DNA of 64,000 bases from Paraburkholderia rhizosphaerae (GCF_004366595.1 NZ_SORE01000001.1:62001-126000); one strand, 5' to 3'; positions 49,570 through 58,954 are shown, numbered from the stretch's first letter. The notes: a model not told the origin generated them from the letters alone. Translations and numbers: made by a program.

Positions 49570-50690
49570 AAGTGCGCGCGCAAGCCGGTGCCGATCAGCA
49601 ACTGATTGCGGCTCGATGAGGGATCCGCTGAGTTGATGATCGCGGGTGCGCCGGACGATGCGCTTTGATAGACCGCTTCGAGATAGACATCGGCGCGCTT
49701 CGAGAACACGTAGTCGGCCTGCACGCCGCCCTGATGCCAATGTGCGGAGGAGCCCTTCGTGTACGTGTACATCGCGGCTAGCACCAGGCTCGGCATAAGC
49801 TGATAGACGCCGCTGACCTCATAGTTGCTGAAGCCCGCTGAAGGCTCGACGGCGCCGGAATCGGCATCGGTTACGCCGCTGAATGTCGATCGCGACCAGG
49901 CAGCGGCTAGCGTCAGGTCGCCGATCACGTAGCTCGCACCCGTGGCGTAGGTGTTCTGTTTCGCGACGGACGCATTGAACACATCGCGATTCGCGCCCGG
50001 CAATAGCACCGGTTCGAATGCACCGCCCGCAGTATTGCCGCGGCCGTTCGCATGCAGATACGCCGCGCCCGCGGTAAATGGCCCATTCTGATAGTTCGCG
50101 GCAAAGTTATAAAGCCGGTTATTCGCGAACTGCCCCGCGTCGTTTGAAAATGCGTAGAGTGCGGCTGCGCTGAAGCCGGACAGGGTCGGGCTCACATACT
50201 TGACCGAATTGCTCGCGAGATAGGTGTTGTTCGCGTTGTCGTTATCGAATGGATGCGCGAATGCGGTGCCGCCGGCGCCGCCCGTCAGCGTAAACGGCGC
50301 GAAGTAATCGTGAATCAGGTCGTACTGGTGGCCCAGCGTCAGTGTGCCGAAGCTGTCGTTCGCGAGCCCCACATAGTGCGGATGATCGTCGAGGCTTTCG
50401 CCGGTGGTCGTCGAAAAGCCGCTTTCGAGCCGGAAAATGGCCTTGTTGCCATTGCCTAGATCTTCAGTGCCCTGCAGACCCCAGAAGCTCCCATCGACCA
50501 GGCCGCTCGTCGCCTGATAGGACGCGTGGCCGCCGATGTTGCTGAAGTACGCGAGACCTGCATCGATTTCGCCGTACAGATTCACGCTGCTTTGCGCGTG
50601 AGCGGTCGATACGGCGCACGTCACACAGGCGACGAACGCAAATGAATGCGCGACGGCTTGATTGCTGTTGTTGATTTTTTCCGCGGGCAC
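49566..50690 (-). CDS. Outer-membrane porin (Gram-negative porin family)
   Basis: A 374-residue barrel porin with a signal peptide ending STAHAQ and the mature start SSVNLYGEIDAGLAYFSN. The family motif GSFWGLQGTEDLGNGNKAIFRLESGF and the C-terminal Phe (GTGLRAHF) are present. It is convergent with the GST gene; the stops share four bases. No operon partner. Substrate selectivity cannot be read from the sequence. Confidence 0.9.
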   Translation of the reverse strand: MPAEKINNSNQAVAHSFAFVACVTCAVSTAHAQSSVNLYGEIDAGLAYFSNIGGHASYQATSGLVDGSFWGLQGTEDLGNGNKAIFRLESGFSTTTGESLDDHPHYVGLANDSFGTLTLGHQYDLIHDYFAPFTLTGGAGGTAFAHPFDNDNANNTYLASNSVKYVSPTLSGFSAAALYAFSNDAGQFANNRLYNFAANYQNGPFTAGAAYLHANGRGNTAGGAFEPVLLPGANRDVFNASVAKQNTYATGASYVIGDLTLAAAWSRSTFSGVTDADSGAVEPSAGFSNYEVSGVYQLMPSLVLAAMYTYTKGSSAHWHQGGVQADYVFSKRADVYLEAVYQSASSGAPAIINSADPSSSRNQLLIGTGLRAHF

Positions 50691-50765
50691 AGGCAGTTCC
50701 TTATGGTTGTGCCTTATGTTAATCGCGAGCGCTGTGCGTGTCGTTGCGCAATCGGCGAAAAAACA

Positions 50766-53700
50766 TCAGTGCAACGACGGTTCATCAAGTCCGAAATGAC
50801 TGCGCAGTCCATCGTGCAGCGCCAGCGCATAGTGTGCGATCGCAGGTGTCCACGTGTCCGCTGCATCGCACATGCGCTGCAGTTCGCGACATTGGTCGGC
50901 GAACTGCGGCTCGCGCACGATCAGGAACGCACCGCCGGCGCTGTGCGCCCAATCGCGCAATGCTGTACGGTCGCAGGCATCGACGATGCCCGCGAGCCTC
51001 GGCAAGTCGGTGCTCAGATGGTCCTTCAGCATCGCAAGATAGAGAGACTTGTCTACGGCGTCGAGTGTGTCGGGCGCCGCCGCGTCCGATGAGTGGCGAC
51101 TGTCATACGCGGCGTGTGGCGGCAAATCGTGCGCCCCTTCGCGCAGCGCAAGCAGAGCTGCCTGCAATTGCTGCAGCGATGCGGGCTTCGGAATGCAGCC
51201 GGCAAAGCCGCGCTGCCGCCATTCCAGTGTCTGCTCGGCACCGGTGACCGCGCTGAATGCGATGACCGGCAGCGACGGCCAGGTATCGCGCAATGCGGCC
51301 ATCAGCGCGTAACCGTCCATCACGGGCATATGGATGTCGGTCAGCACGAGATCGGCTTCGGCCTGCGCAAGAACTGCCAGCGCCTGTTTGCCGTCTCCGA
51401 CGACGGTCGGTACACAGCCAAGCGTCGTCAGTTGGTCGGCGACGAGCGTACGGTTCAGCGGATTGTCTTCGGCAACCAGTATGCGTAGGCCGCTCAATGC
51501 GGATGACGCAGTTGGCCGGACGCGCTCGGCGGCTACGTGCGATGTGTGGTCGAGCGATGTGTGGTCGAGCGATGCGGCGTCGTGCGCGGTGCCGATGCCG
51601 GTGGCCGTCCCGCCGCGCTCGACTCCGTTCACCGCAAGCTCAATCGCCGCGGCCAGCGCATGCTGGCTAAACTCGCTGACTTCGAACACCCGATCACCGC
51701 GCACGCCCGGACTCAGCGGGCCGTCGCGCGTCATCCATATAATCGCTGCCGTCGCGTCCGGCATCGATGCGCGCAATTGCGCTATCACGTCGTCGCGGTA
51801 CTCTGCCGTCACGATCATGAACGCCGGCCGATTCACGCGCAGCCATGTGCTCGCCGCATCGGGCGAGGTCACGCAGGTTGGCTGCCAGCCTCGCTGTGTC
51901 AGTACTTCGTCGAGCCATTCGGCCGCTGCCGGCTCCTGGCAGAGTACGGATGCGGCACCGCGCGCGGTGCGCGGTTCAGATAACGCGCCGCGATTTGCCG
52001 CTCCGCCGGCTTCGTCTTCAGGGTATGCACGAAGCGGCAAGGTCACCGTGAATGCGCTGCCAACACCCTGCACGCTCTCGACTGCAATCTTCCCACCCAT
52101 CAATTCACACAGCCGAACGCAGATCGACAGGCCGAGGCCCGTTCCGCCGAAGCGGCTCGCCGTGCCAGGCTCAGCCTGCACAAACGGCTTGAAGATCCGC
52201 GCGACCTGTTGCGCGTCCATGCCGATCCCGGAGTCGCTGACACGGCAGACCAGCGAAGCGTCGCCTTCTTCGTCATAACGTACGTGCGCGCTCAAGACCA
52301 CCCGGCCGCTCGATGTGAACTTGAAGGCATTGCTCAGCAGGTTGTTGACGATCTGCACGACGCGCGTACGGTCGCCTCGCCAGCAGCGATGCAAAGCCGG
52401 CGACAGGTACGCATGAAAATTCAGCGGCCGTCCTGCTGCAAGCGGCGCGTACGACAGTGCGAGACTTTCGAGCGCATCGAGCGGGTTGAACGGTTCGTCG
52501 ACCAGCTTCATCATGCCGGCGTCGATCTTCGAGAAGTCCAGGATATCGTTGACGATGCGGCGCAAGCTGTCGGCCGCGATGCCGACCGCACGCACCCGCT
52601 GCTCGTGCTGCTCGAGGCCCGGGCTGCGCGACAACAGTTCGAGATTGCCGAGCAGTGCGTTCATCGGCGTGCGGATCTCGTGGCTCATCGCCGCGAAAAA
52701 ATTGCTCTGGGTGCGCATCATCGCTTCGGTTTCGCGTTGCGCCGCGCGCAACTGCTCGCCGAGCCGGTGACGGGCGGAGATGTCGAGAATCGAGCAGAAC
52801 AGCACGTCTTCGCGCTCGTGCCGCGCAGCCTGGTAGTTGACCTGCAGCATTTGCGCATCGGCCCCGTCGGGTCGCCCCGCAAGCGCGGGCACGATGAACT
52901 CACCCTGTTTGTGCGCCGGCTGCCGACCGGTATCGGTATCCTTACCGGCATCCTTATCCGCAAGCGGCGACACGGCAGCAGACGGGCTCAGGCTGCGTTC
53001 CGTATAAGCGGCTGCAATATGCGGCGGCAAACCCGCCGCATTGCCGAGATGCAACATGCCGCGCGCAAGCTGGTTGGCCGCCATCACCGAGAAGTCACGC
53101 TGTCTGACGATGCACAGCCCGACCGGCGTCGCACTCACGACGATATGGTTGATCGTCTCGCTCTGCAGCGCATGCAGCGACTCGTCATGCCACTTGCGCA
53201 GCAGCCGCATGCCCCAGAACTTCGCGGCGAACACCATCCCGGCGATCAGCAACAGCCCGAAACCCAGGATCGCGCCCAGCTGCAATGCCGTCGCCGCGAA
53301 CACGGCACGCCACGGGATATAGCTGACAAGCAGCCCGTTCCGATGCGTCGCCGCATCGACGAACACTACGCCGCGCCACGTTTGGCGCACACCCCCGGGC
53401 GGCGTTCGTGCAGCGAGTTCGCGCAACCATCCGATCGTCGACGTCGCATGCGGCGAGGTCGATGCGATCGGCCGGTAGCCGATCGAGCGCAGCAACACCG
53501 TGGTCGAACCGGCGGGTTGGCGAACGCCGGCGAGCAATCCGCTGGTGGGGAGCGTCATCGCGATCAGCACGGCAGGCGCGCCATCCGCGGACTGGATGCT
53601 CAACGTGCTGACGACCGGCGCGCCGCTTAGCGGGTCACTGTATGGGCCGACCAGCACATGATCGCCTTTCGCGAGTGTGCGTTTTCCCGTTTGTGCCGCC

Positions 53701-54335
53701 AGCTCGCGAAGCAGCGTATCCCGCAATGTCGCCGCCAGACCGGCGTCGAGCGGCGGCGCGTGCGGATCGGCGGCGGGATCGATGGCCGGTAGGATTGCCG
53801 CGTAGTCGTCATCGAGCCCGATCAGAAATGCGCGGTACGGCAATTCGAATGCTTCACGCGTCGCGAGCGTCGCGTCGGCGGCTTCCGTGAGCCGCCACAA
53901 CTGCGTGCTGAGATCCGCGTGCCAGGCCGCCCGGGTTGCGTCGGACACGACGATGCTGAACGGAATACCCAGCGTCGAAGAATGGCTGAGCGCAACCCCA
54001 GATTCGCTGATCTGACGAACCAGTTCGTCAGGCGCGTGATGCACGTCTCGCGTCTGACGATAGAACTGCACCGTCAATTCGGTTCGCACAAGAAACGATG
54101 CGGCACGATGCAGCAGCAACGACACGTCGGCCGCATTCTGTGCGCTGGTCCGGCGTTGCAGGTCGAGCTGTTTGTCGATGGCCAGCACCGCGAGCAGCAG
54201 CATCGAAAACGCGACGATCGATATCAGGATGATCAGCGTCGCGAAGTACAAACGCTGCTGGCGCCGCGCATTCGCCGCCAGCGACGCGAATGCGTCGGCG
54301 AGCGATTCGTGCGTGCGGTCGAGAATGTTTGGCAT
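50766..54335 (-). CDS. BvgS/ArcB-like hybrid sensor histidine kinase
   Basis: A 1189-residue inner-membrane kinase. TM1 is near residues 30-50 (LIILISIVAFSMLLLAVLAI), a large periplasmic region of about 300 residues follows, then TM2 (LQLGAILGFGLLLIAGMVF) and a PAS-like region. The kinase core has His552 in FFAAMSHEIRTPMNAL and ATP motifs VNNLLSNAFKF, DSGIGM, FGGTGLGLSI. A degenerate receiver is followed by a full one with Asp1000 (LVLTDIHMP) and an HPt domain with His1131 (DWAHSAGGAF). The partner response regulator is not in the window. The ATG at 54335 is chosen as it begins shortly before TM1. A 15-bp duplication at 51541-51570 encodes SLDHT twice in a linker. Confidence 0.92.
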   Translation of the reverse strand: MPNILDRTHESLADAFASLAANARRQQRLYFATLIILISIVAFSMLLLAVLAIDKQLDLQRRTSAQNAADVSLLLHRAASFLVRTELTVQFYRQTRDVHHAPDELVRQISESGVALSHSSTLGIPFSIVVSDATRAAWHADLSTQLWRLTEAADATLATREAFELPYRAFLIGLDDDYAAILPAIDPAADPHAPPLDAGLAATLRDTLLRELAAQTGKRTLAKGDHVLVGPYSDPLSGAPVVSTLSIQSADGAPAVLIAMTLPTSGLLAGVRQPAGSTTVLLRSIGYRPIASTSPHATSTIGWLRELAARTPPGGVRQTWRGVVFVDAATHRNGLLVSYIPWRAVFAATALQLGAILGFGLLLIAGMVFAAKFWGMRLLRKWHDESLHALQSETINHIVVSATPVGLCIVRQRDFSVMAANQLARGMLHLGNAAGLPPHIAAAYTERSLSPSAAVSPLADKDAGKDTDTGRQPAHKQGEFIVPALAGRPDGADAQMLQVNYQAARHEREDVLFCSILDISARHRLGEQLRAAQRETEAMMRTQSNFFAAMSHEIRTPMNALLGNLELLSRSPGLEQHEQRVRAVGIAADSLRRIVNDILDFSKIDAGMMKLVDEPFNPLDALESLALSYAPLAAGRPLNFHAYLSPALHRCWRGDRTRVVQIVNNLLSNAFKFTSSGRVVLSAHVRYDEEGDASLVCRVSDSGIGMDAQQVARIFKPFVQAEPGTASRFGGTGLGLSICVRLCELMGGKIAVESVQGVGSAFTVTLPLRAYPEDEAGGAANRGALSEPRTARGAASVLCQEPAAAEWLDEVLTQRGWQPTCVTSPDAASTWLRVNRPAFMIVTAEYRDDVIAQLRASMPDATAAIIWMTRDGPLSPGVRGDRVFEVSEFSQHALAAAIELAVNGVERGGTATGIGTAHDAASLDHTSLDHTSHVAAERVRPTASSALSGLRILVAEDNPLNRTLVADQLTTLGCVPTVVGDGKQALAVLAQAEADLVLTDIHMPVMDGYALMAALRDTWPSLPVIAFSAVTGAEQTLEWRQRGFAGCIPKPASLQQLQAALLALREGAHDLPPHAAYDSRHSSDAAAPDTLDAVDKSLYLAMLKDHLSTDLPRLAGIVDACDRTALRDWAHSAGGAFLIVREPQFADQCRELQRMCDAADTWTPAIAHYALALHDGLRSHFGLDEPSLH

Positions 54336-54529
54336 CGCATCGCCTGTTGAAGTACGCCCCGGCAGGGTGCGCGTCTCGCTCGCATGCAAACGATTGCGTG
54401 AGCACCACCGTTCGCGGGCAATGGGTGCCACCAGTGTAGATCGTTTCGGTGCACCAGGCATCTAATGTCTGATGGATCGGCGTAAGCCCCACCTCGACAA
54501 ATAGTTATTGACCCGTCAGCATGAGAACC

Positions 54530-54616
54530 GTCAGCGCCCCGAAGTGTGTGCGGGCCGGCTGACCCGAGTAACAACGGCGTTTTAGCGGCCCGTCCCTGGT
54601 GGACGGGCTATTTTTT
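54530..54616 (+). ncRNA. Candidate small RNA ending at an intrinsic terminator
   Basis: GTCAGC (54530-54535) pairs with GCTGAC (54558-54563), and a second hairpin (54588-54608) with TATTTTTT ends the unit. No coding gene lies upstream on this strand: the nearest is the oppositely transcribed kinase. A TTGACC at 54508 may be part of a promoter but its -10 box is poor, so the 5' end is a guess. Confidence 0.35.
54588..54616 (+). terminator. Strong intrinsic terminator without an upstream gene
   Basis: GCCCGTCC, loop CTGGT, GGACGGGC (54588-54608) followed by TATTTTTT. It has all features of a Rho-independent terminator on the plus strand. Confidence 0.85.
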
Positions 54617-55137
54617 GCGCGCCGGAACGTACGTAGGACGACGGATTGCCGCCGGCGAGCGGCTATGTGAATCGGGCATAACGAGCAATAAATACCTAAA
54701 CGTCGACTATCCGGCAGAATTTTCCTGCCCTCTTTCGCGCGAGTCATCTGACATGGCGATGCCGCACGATGCGTCGACTGTATGGACCTTCCAGGAACGG
54801 TCATCGAACAATGCTAGGCTCATCTCACCGACGCAAGCGCCGCAGCGAAACCGCACCATATGCAGTGCGTGCGCAATCCACTGAGCGTCCGTTACGACTG
54901 CGACAAACTCGTGTTGTGCATCAGCGCGATGGATCCGCGGGCAGCGTCCGCCCGATGAGACGCCGCAACGCGCACTGCATCAGGGCACAAAAAATGCAAT
55001 GGCCGGTGCGCGAAGTCGCGTTAAACTGGCTTCGGCATTTCACGCGACCCGCGCCGCGCAGAGTCTGCCGGGCCGCGCGACAGAACGGTGAAGGTCCCCG
55101 TACAATGCTTGTTCTATAACGGATGAGGAAATTTTCG

Positions 55138-55398
55138 ATGCGCACCACCGGGTCTTCCGGGTCTATGGCCCTGCTCACCGAGTACGACGACGCGTCCGGG
55201 CGCGAAATGCGCACGCTGCGGCTCGAAGCGACAGAAGACGGTAAAGGCATTCTTCTGGTCGAGGTCGACGAACGCAAACCGGGCATCCACCGCGAGGTGC
55301 GTTATGAAATCACCCCGGCCGAATTGATCGCGGCAATCCGCGCGCATGGCGCCGAACTCCCGGGAGAGCAGCACAACCATCATCGGCAAGGAACCTGA
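55138..55398 (+). CDS. Small conserved hypothetical protein
   Basis: An 86-residue acidic protein with no signal or membrane segment. It has a beta-rich middle (ALLTEYDDASGREMRTLRLEATEDGKG read in pieces, residues 12-36) and an amphipathic helix ELIAAIRAHGAEL near the end, followed by a His-rich tail (EQHNHHRQGT). AGGAAA precedes the ATG at 55138; an in-frame ATG at 55123 is possible. No family is recognised. It is the only gene between the kinase and the DedA-like gene. Confidence 0.6.
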   Translation: MRTTGSSGSMALLTEYDDASGREMRTLRLEATEDGKGILLVEVDERKPGIHREVRYEITPAELIAAIRAHGAELPGEQHNHHRQGT

Positions 55399-55793
55399 CC
55401 TACTCGCGGCGCCGCATTCGCGAGCCGCTTCTGCGCAGTCCGTTGTGCTTTTTCCGTTGCGTTTCGGTCAGTCGTCCCCTGATCGTCTTTTGTCGTACGG
55501 CCCGTCGGCCGTACGACAGATGCAACCGAGCGTTGCATGATTTTCCCGTCGCTTTCCCGGTCGTCTTTTCGTTGCTTTTCCGCTGCCTTCGCGCTGTCGG
55601 GGCTGAATTTGCGTGGCTGAAGCACCGAATGCGGGTCGCCAGGCCGGCGCACTCTGCAAGATTGGCTCCCAAAGCTGCTTCCAATGCGGGCGGGCGCTTG
55701 CGTGGCTCGCTTGCACGCAGCGGAAATGCGTCCATAATTCTTACCTCACCTGACGCAATTGCTGCGGCTTGAAATGCCGCGGAAAGTAAACCG
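55399..55793. other. 395-bp gap: perfect hairpin and pyrimidine-rich repeats
   Basis: No gene supported. A perfect 11-base-pair hairpin (GTCGTACGGCC, loop CGTC, GGCCGTACGAC) lies at 55492-55517. Pyrimidine-rich units such as TCGTCTTTT and GCTTTTTCCGTTGC/GCTTTTCCGCTGC recur between 55445 and 55590. A possible -10 box TAATTC lies at 55735, before the DedA-like gene. Confidence 0.5.
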
Positions 55794-56786
55794 ATGCTAC
55801 ATGATCTAGTCGAGCAATACGGGCCGGCGCTGGTGTTTGTCAATGTGCTCGCTGCGTCGATCGGGTTGCCCGTGCCCGCGATGCCCTCCCTCGTGCTGTT
55901 CGGCGCGATGGCCGCAATGAATCCCGCGACTGTGGGAACACAACTGGTTTCAGTGCTGGTGCTGGCGATCTTCGCCACGCTGATCGGCGATAGCGCGTGG
56001 TTTGTCGCCGGGCGCATCTACGGCGGCAACACGCTGAAGACGCTGTGCAAGCTGTCGCTGTCGCGCGACTCGTGCGTGAAGAAGACCGAGCGGTTTTTCG
56101 GCCGCTGGGGCGTGCGCGTACTGGCGGTCGCGAAGTTCGTACCGGGCCTGTCAATCGTGTCGATTCCGATGGCTGGCGCGATGGGAACACCGTACCGCAC
56201 GTTCCTGACCTACGACAGCATTGGCGCCGCGCTGTGGTCCGGTCTCGGCCTGACGCTCGGCGCGCTGTTCGCTCAACAGCTCGATATGCTGTTCTCCGAA
56301 GCCAGCCGGCTCGGCAAGGTAACCGCGCTGATCGTCGTCGGATTGCTGCTGCTTTATGCCGGATATCGCTGGACGCGCCGACGCGCGCTGATCAAAAAGC
56401 TCGCCTCGGCACGCATGAGTGTCGACGAGCTATACGATCTTATGCTGAAAAAAGAGTCGCCTGTCCTGTTCGACATCCGTTCGGAAGAGAAGCGCAAACT
56501 CGATCCTTTTGTGATCCCCGGCTCGAAGTTTGCCGATGAACGGCAGCTCGACGAGATTCTCGCGACCTATCCGCGCACCCAGAAACTCGTCATCTATTGC
56601 TCATGTCCGAACGAGGTGTCCGCGGCCTGGATGGCGAAGGCGCTGACCGACAAGGGCTTCACCGACGTGCTACCGCTGCGTGGCGGCCTCGACGCGTGGC
56701 GCGACGCGGGCCGGCAGCTCGAGTCGCTGGAAGACGAGCCGCCGCCGCCCGTCGATGACATCGGCATCTCGCCGAAAGCCGTGTAA
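55794..56786 (+). CDS. DedA-family membrane protein fused to a rhodanese domain
   Basis: A 330-residue fusion. Residues 1-200 form a DedA/VTT domain (SIGLPVPAMPSLVLFG, FGRWGVRVLAVAKFVPGLSIVSIPMAGAMGTPYRTF) with about five hydrophobic spans; family members act as lipid scramblases or transporters. A TM segment near 175-195 leads to a cytoplasmic rhodanese domain (about 210-310), whose active-site Cys is in LVIYCSCPNEVSAAWMA, where the loop is CSCPNE. A sulfur or thiol signal could thus be coupled to the membrane protein. It is followed by the cNMP/flavoprotein gene at 104 bp. Confidence 0.9.
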   Translation: MLHDLVEQYGPALVFVNVLAASIGLPVPAMPSLVLFGAMAAMNPATVGTQLVSVLVLAIFATLIGDSAWFVAGRIYGGNTLKTLCKLSLSRDSCVKKTERFFGRWGVRVLAVAKFVPGLSIVSIPMAGAMGTPYRTFLTYDSIGAALWSGLGLTLGALFAQQLDMLFSEASRLGKVTALIVVGLLLLYAGYRWTRRRALIKKLASARMSVDELYDLMLKKESPVLFDIRSEEKRKLDPFVIPGSKFADERQLDEILATYPRTQKLVIYCSCPNEVSAAWMAKALTDKGFTDVLPLRGGLDAWRDAGRQLESLEDEPPPPVDDIGISPKAV

Positions 56787-56890
56787 TATCGCCGCGGCGT
56801 CCGCGCATCGATCGTCGGACCGCCGCGGCAAGAAGGTCTGATTGGCCCCACCCATTCCTGATTCACGCAATCGACGTAAGGAGCGGTCCG

Positions 56891-58615
56891 ATGCTGGTAG
56901 CAACCCGCGATGGTGAAACACAAGGCAGCGAAGTCGTCGCGGAGGCGCCGTACTCGACGCTGTCGACACGGCGCCACCAGATGTTCCCCAAGCTGACGGC
57001 CGCCGAAATCGAACGCGTGAGGCGCTTTGGCGACCTGTATCACTGGCACGCCGGCGAATATCTGTTCCGCACGGGCCATCTGGGCCCCGGCATGTTTGTG
57101 ATGCTGTCCGGTTCGGTACGTATTACGCAGCACGACGGGCTGGGTCGCGAGCATCTGGTCGTCGAACATGAAGGGTCGGGGCAGTTCCTCGCGGAAGTCG
57201 GCCAGTTGTCGGGCAAGCCGTCGCTGGTCGACGGGCTCGCGATGGAGCCGGTCAGTGCGGTGCTCATCACGCCGGAACGCCTGCGTGCGCTGATCGTCGC
57301 GGAAGCCGAACTTGGCGAGCGCATTATGCGCGCGCTGATTCTACGGCGCGTGGCGCTGATCGAGAAAGGCGCCGGCGGCCCGATTCTGCTCGGCAAGAGC
57401 TACGACGCACGGCTCGTCGCGCTGCAAAGCTTCCTGTCGCGCAACGGCCATCCGCACTCGGTCATCAACGAGCGCGACGAACAGGCGCTGGCCCTGATCG
57501 AACAATTCGGCGCGAAGCCGGAAGACCTGCCGCTCGTGATCTGCCCGGACGGCACTGTACTGCGCCGCCCGACCGATCCGGAACTCGCATCGTGCCTCGG
57601 CCTGCTGCCCGACCTCGACGAAAAGCATGTGTACGACGTCGCGATCGTCGGCGCGGGCCCGGCCGGACTCGCTACCGCGGTCTATGCGGCATCCGAAGGC
57701 CTGTCGGTGATCGTGCTGGACAGTCGCGCACCGGGCGGCCAGGCCGGCGCGAGCTCGCGCATCGAGAACTATCTCGGCTTTCCGACCGGCATCTCCGGCC
57801 AGGCGCTCGCCGGGCGCGCGTTCGTGCAGGCGCAGAAGTTCGGCGCGCACGTTGCGATTCCGCTCAAAGTGAAGGCGCTGCATTGCGACGAGCGGCCGCA
57901 CCGGCTCGAATTGACTTGCAACGCCGGCATTCGGACCGGCAGCGTGCGCGCGCAGTCGGTGGTGATTGCGAGCGGCGCGGTCTACCGGCGCCCCGCAATC
58001 GAAGGGCTCGACCGTTTCGACGGTCGCGGCATCTATTACTGGGCGTCGCCGGTCGAAGCGAAGCTGTGCAAACACCAGGACGTGGTGGTGGTCGGCGGCG
58101 GCAACTCGGCGGGACAGGGCATCGTCTATCTGGCGTCGCATTGCGCGCACATTCACGTGCTGATCCGACGCAGCGGCTTCGAATCGACGATGTCGCGCTA
58201 TCTGATCGACCGGATCCGCTCGCTGCCGAACGTGACCGTGCATCCGCACACGGAAATCGGTTGGCTCGATGCAGACGAGAGTGGACTGTCGACAATCGGT
58301 CTGAAGGCGCCGTTGCCGACCGGGCAAGACCGTTTCGACTCGCGGCATCTATTCCTCTTCACCGGCGCCGATCCGAATACCGCATGGCTGCGCACCTGCG
58401 GCGTACAACTCGATGCGAAGGGCTTTGTGTTGACCGGCGCCGACTCCGCCTGCGATCTGGTGACCACGGTCGAAGGCGTGTATGCGATCGGCGACGCGCG
58501 TGCCGGATCGACGAAGCGCGTCGCGGCGGCAGTGGGTGAAGGTGCGGCCGTGGTCGCGCAGATCCATCAGATGCTCGCGACGCAGAAAGGAGAAATGGTC
58601 GCGCTCGGCGCGTAA
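56891..58615 (+). CDS. cNMP-binding domain fused to thioredoxin-reductase-like flavoprotein without redox cysteines
   Basis: A 574-residue fusion. Residues about 30-145 are a cyclic-nucleotide-binding domain (GEYLFRTGHLGPGMFVMLSGSVRI in parts, AEVGQLSGKPSL). A middle region (165-240, SYDARLVALQSFLSRNGHPHSV, LPLVICPDGTVLRRPTD) has a glutaredoxin/thioredoxin-like pattern but no CxxC. The C-terminal part is TrxR-like: FAD site VAIVGAGPAGLATAVYAA, NAD site VVVVGGGNSAGQG and GVYAIGDARAGSTKRVAAAVG. The CxxC redox site is replaced by YYWASPVEAKLC, so it cannot reduce thioredoxin in the usual way. Possible roles include sensing or NAD(P)H-dependent reduction of another electron acceptor. Confidence 0.9.
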   Translation: MLVATRDGETQGSEVVAEAPYSTLSTRRHQMFPKLTAAEIERVRRFGDLYHWHAGEYLFRTGHLGPGMFVMLSGSVRITQHDGLGREHLVVEHEGSGQFLAEVGQLSGKPSLVDGLAMEPVSAVLITPERLRALIVAEAELGERIMRALILRRVALIEKGAGGPILLGKSYDARLVALQSFLSRNGHPHSVINERDEQALALIEQFGAKPEDLPLVICPDGTVLRRPTDPELASCLGLLPDLDEKHVYDVAIVGAGPAGLATAVYAASEGLSVIVLDSRAPGGQAGASSRIENYLGFPTGISGQALAGRAFVQAQKFGAHVAIPLKVKALHCDERPHRLELTCNAGIRTGSVRAQSVVIASGAVYRRPAIEGLDRFDGRGIYYWASPVEAKLCKHQDVVVVGGGNSAGQGIVYLASHCAHIHVLIRRSGFESTMSRYLIDRIRSLPNVTVHPHTEIGWLDADESGLSTIGLKAPLPTGQDRFDSRHLFLFTGADPNTAWLRTCGVQLDAKGFVLTGADSACDLVTTVEGVYAIGDARAGSTKRVAAAVGEGAAVVAQIHQMLATQKGEMVALGA

Positions 58616-58631
58616 TGCGTTGCTAACGCGT

Positions 58632-58663
58632 GCGTGACGCGGTCCGTGCGGACCGCGTCACGC
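58632..58663. terminator. Perfect 14-bp hairpin between convergent genes
   Basis: GCGTGACGCGGTCC, loop GTGC, GGACCGCGTCACGC lies between the flavoprotein stop and the convergent 85-residue gene. It is followed by TTAAGC, with few T, and may act in both directions. Confidence 0.65.
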
Positions 58664-58696
58664 TTAAGCTATAGCCGCTGCGCCGGTCAGTGCCGG

Positions 58697-58954
58697 TCAA
58701 TGTTCGACCTTGGCTCGCAATTCGCGCGCGGTCTCCAGCAAACCTTCGTAGCCCGAGCGAGCGTGCTCGGGCAGGTCGGGGTCGCCGACCAGTGTGCCGA
58801 GCGTCTCGATCAGACTGTACAGAATGCCGCGCGCCGCGCTTGCCGCGATGTTGCCGGACGATACCATCTCGCCCACATGCGTGACCGCAGCGTCGAGATG
58901 TTTCATATCGGGCGTGTCGCCCTCGGGCCGTTTTTCAGGAGCATCGCCGGTCAT
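58697..58954 (-). CDS. Small conserved hypothetical protein
   Basis: An 85-residue, mostly helical protein (MKHLDAAVTHVGEMVSSGNIAA, ARSGYEGLLETARELRAKVE) with an acidic, Pro-rich first 16 residues. It has no signal or membrane segment. It is separated by 87 bp from the beta-propeller gene on the same strand and faces the flavoprotein. Function unknown. Confidence 0.65.
   Translation of the reverse strand: MTGDAPEKRPEGDTPDMKHLDAAVTHVGEMVSSGNIAASAARGILYSLIETLGTLVGDPDLPEHARSGYEGLLETARELRAKVEH

Larger units (their letters stand above)
54336..55137. other. 802-bp intergenic region with orphan terminator and no supported gene
   Basis: The region lies between two divergent genes. Frames on both strands are open only by G+C bias and lack ribosome sites. 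It contains the kinase promoter (minus), a candidate small RNA with a strong plus-strand terminator at 54588-54616, an A/T-rich stretch at about 54680-54725, and the promoter of the 86-residue protein (TTCTATAAC near 55112-55120). Confidence 0.55.

Noticed and set aside
54546..54884. Possible 112-residue gene in the kinase upstream gap
   Set aside because: It runs through the terminator and has no ribosome site or recognisable motif.
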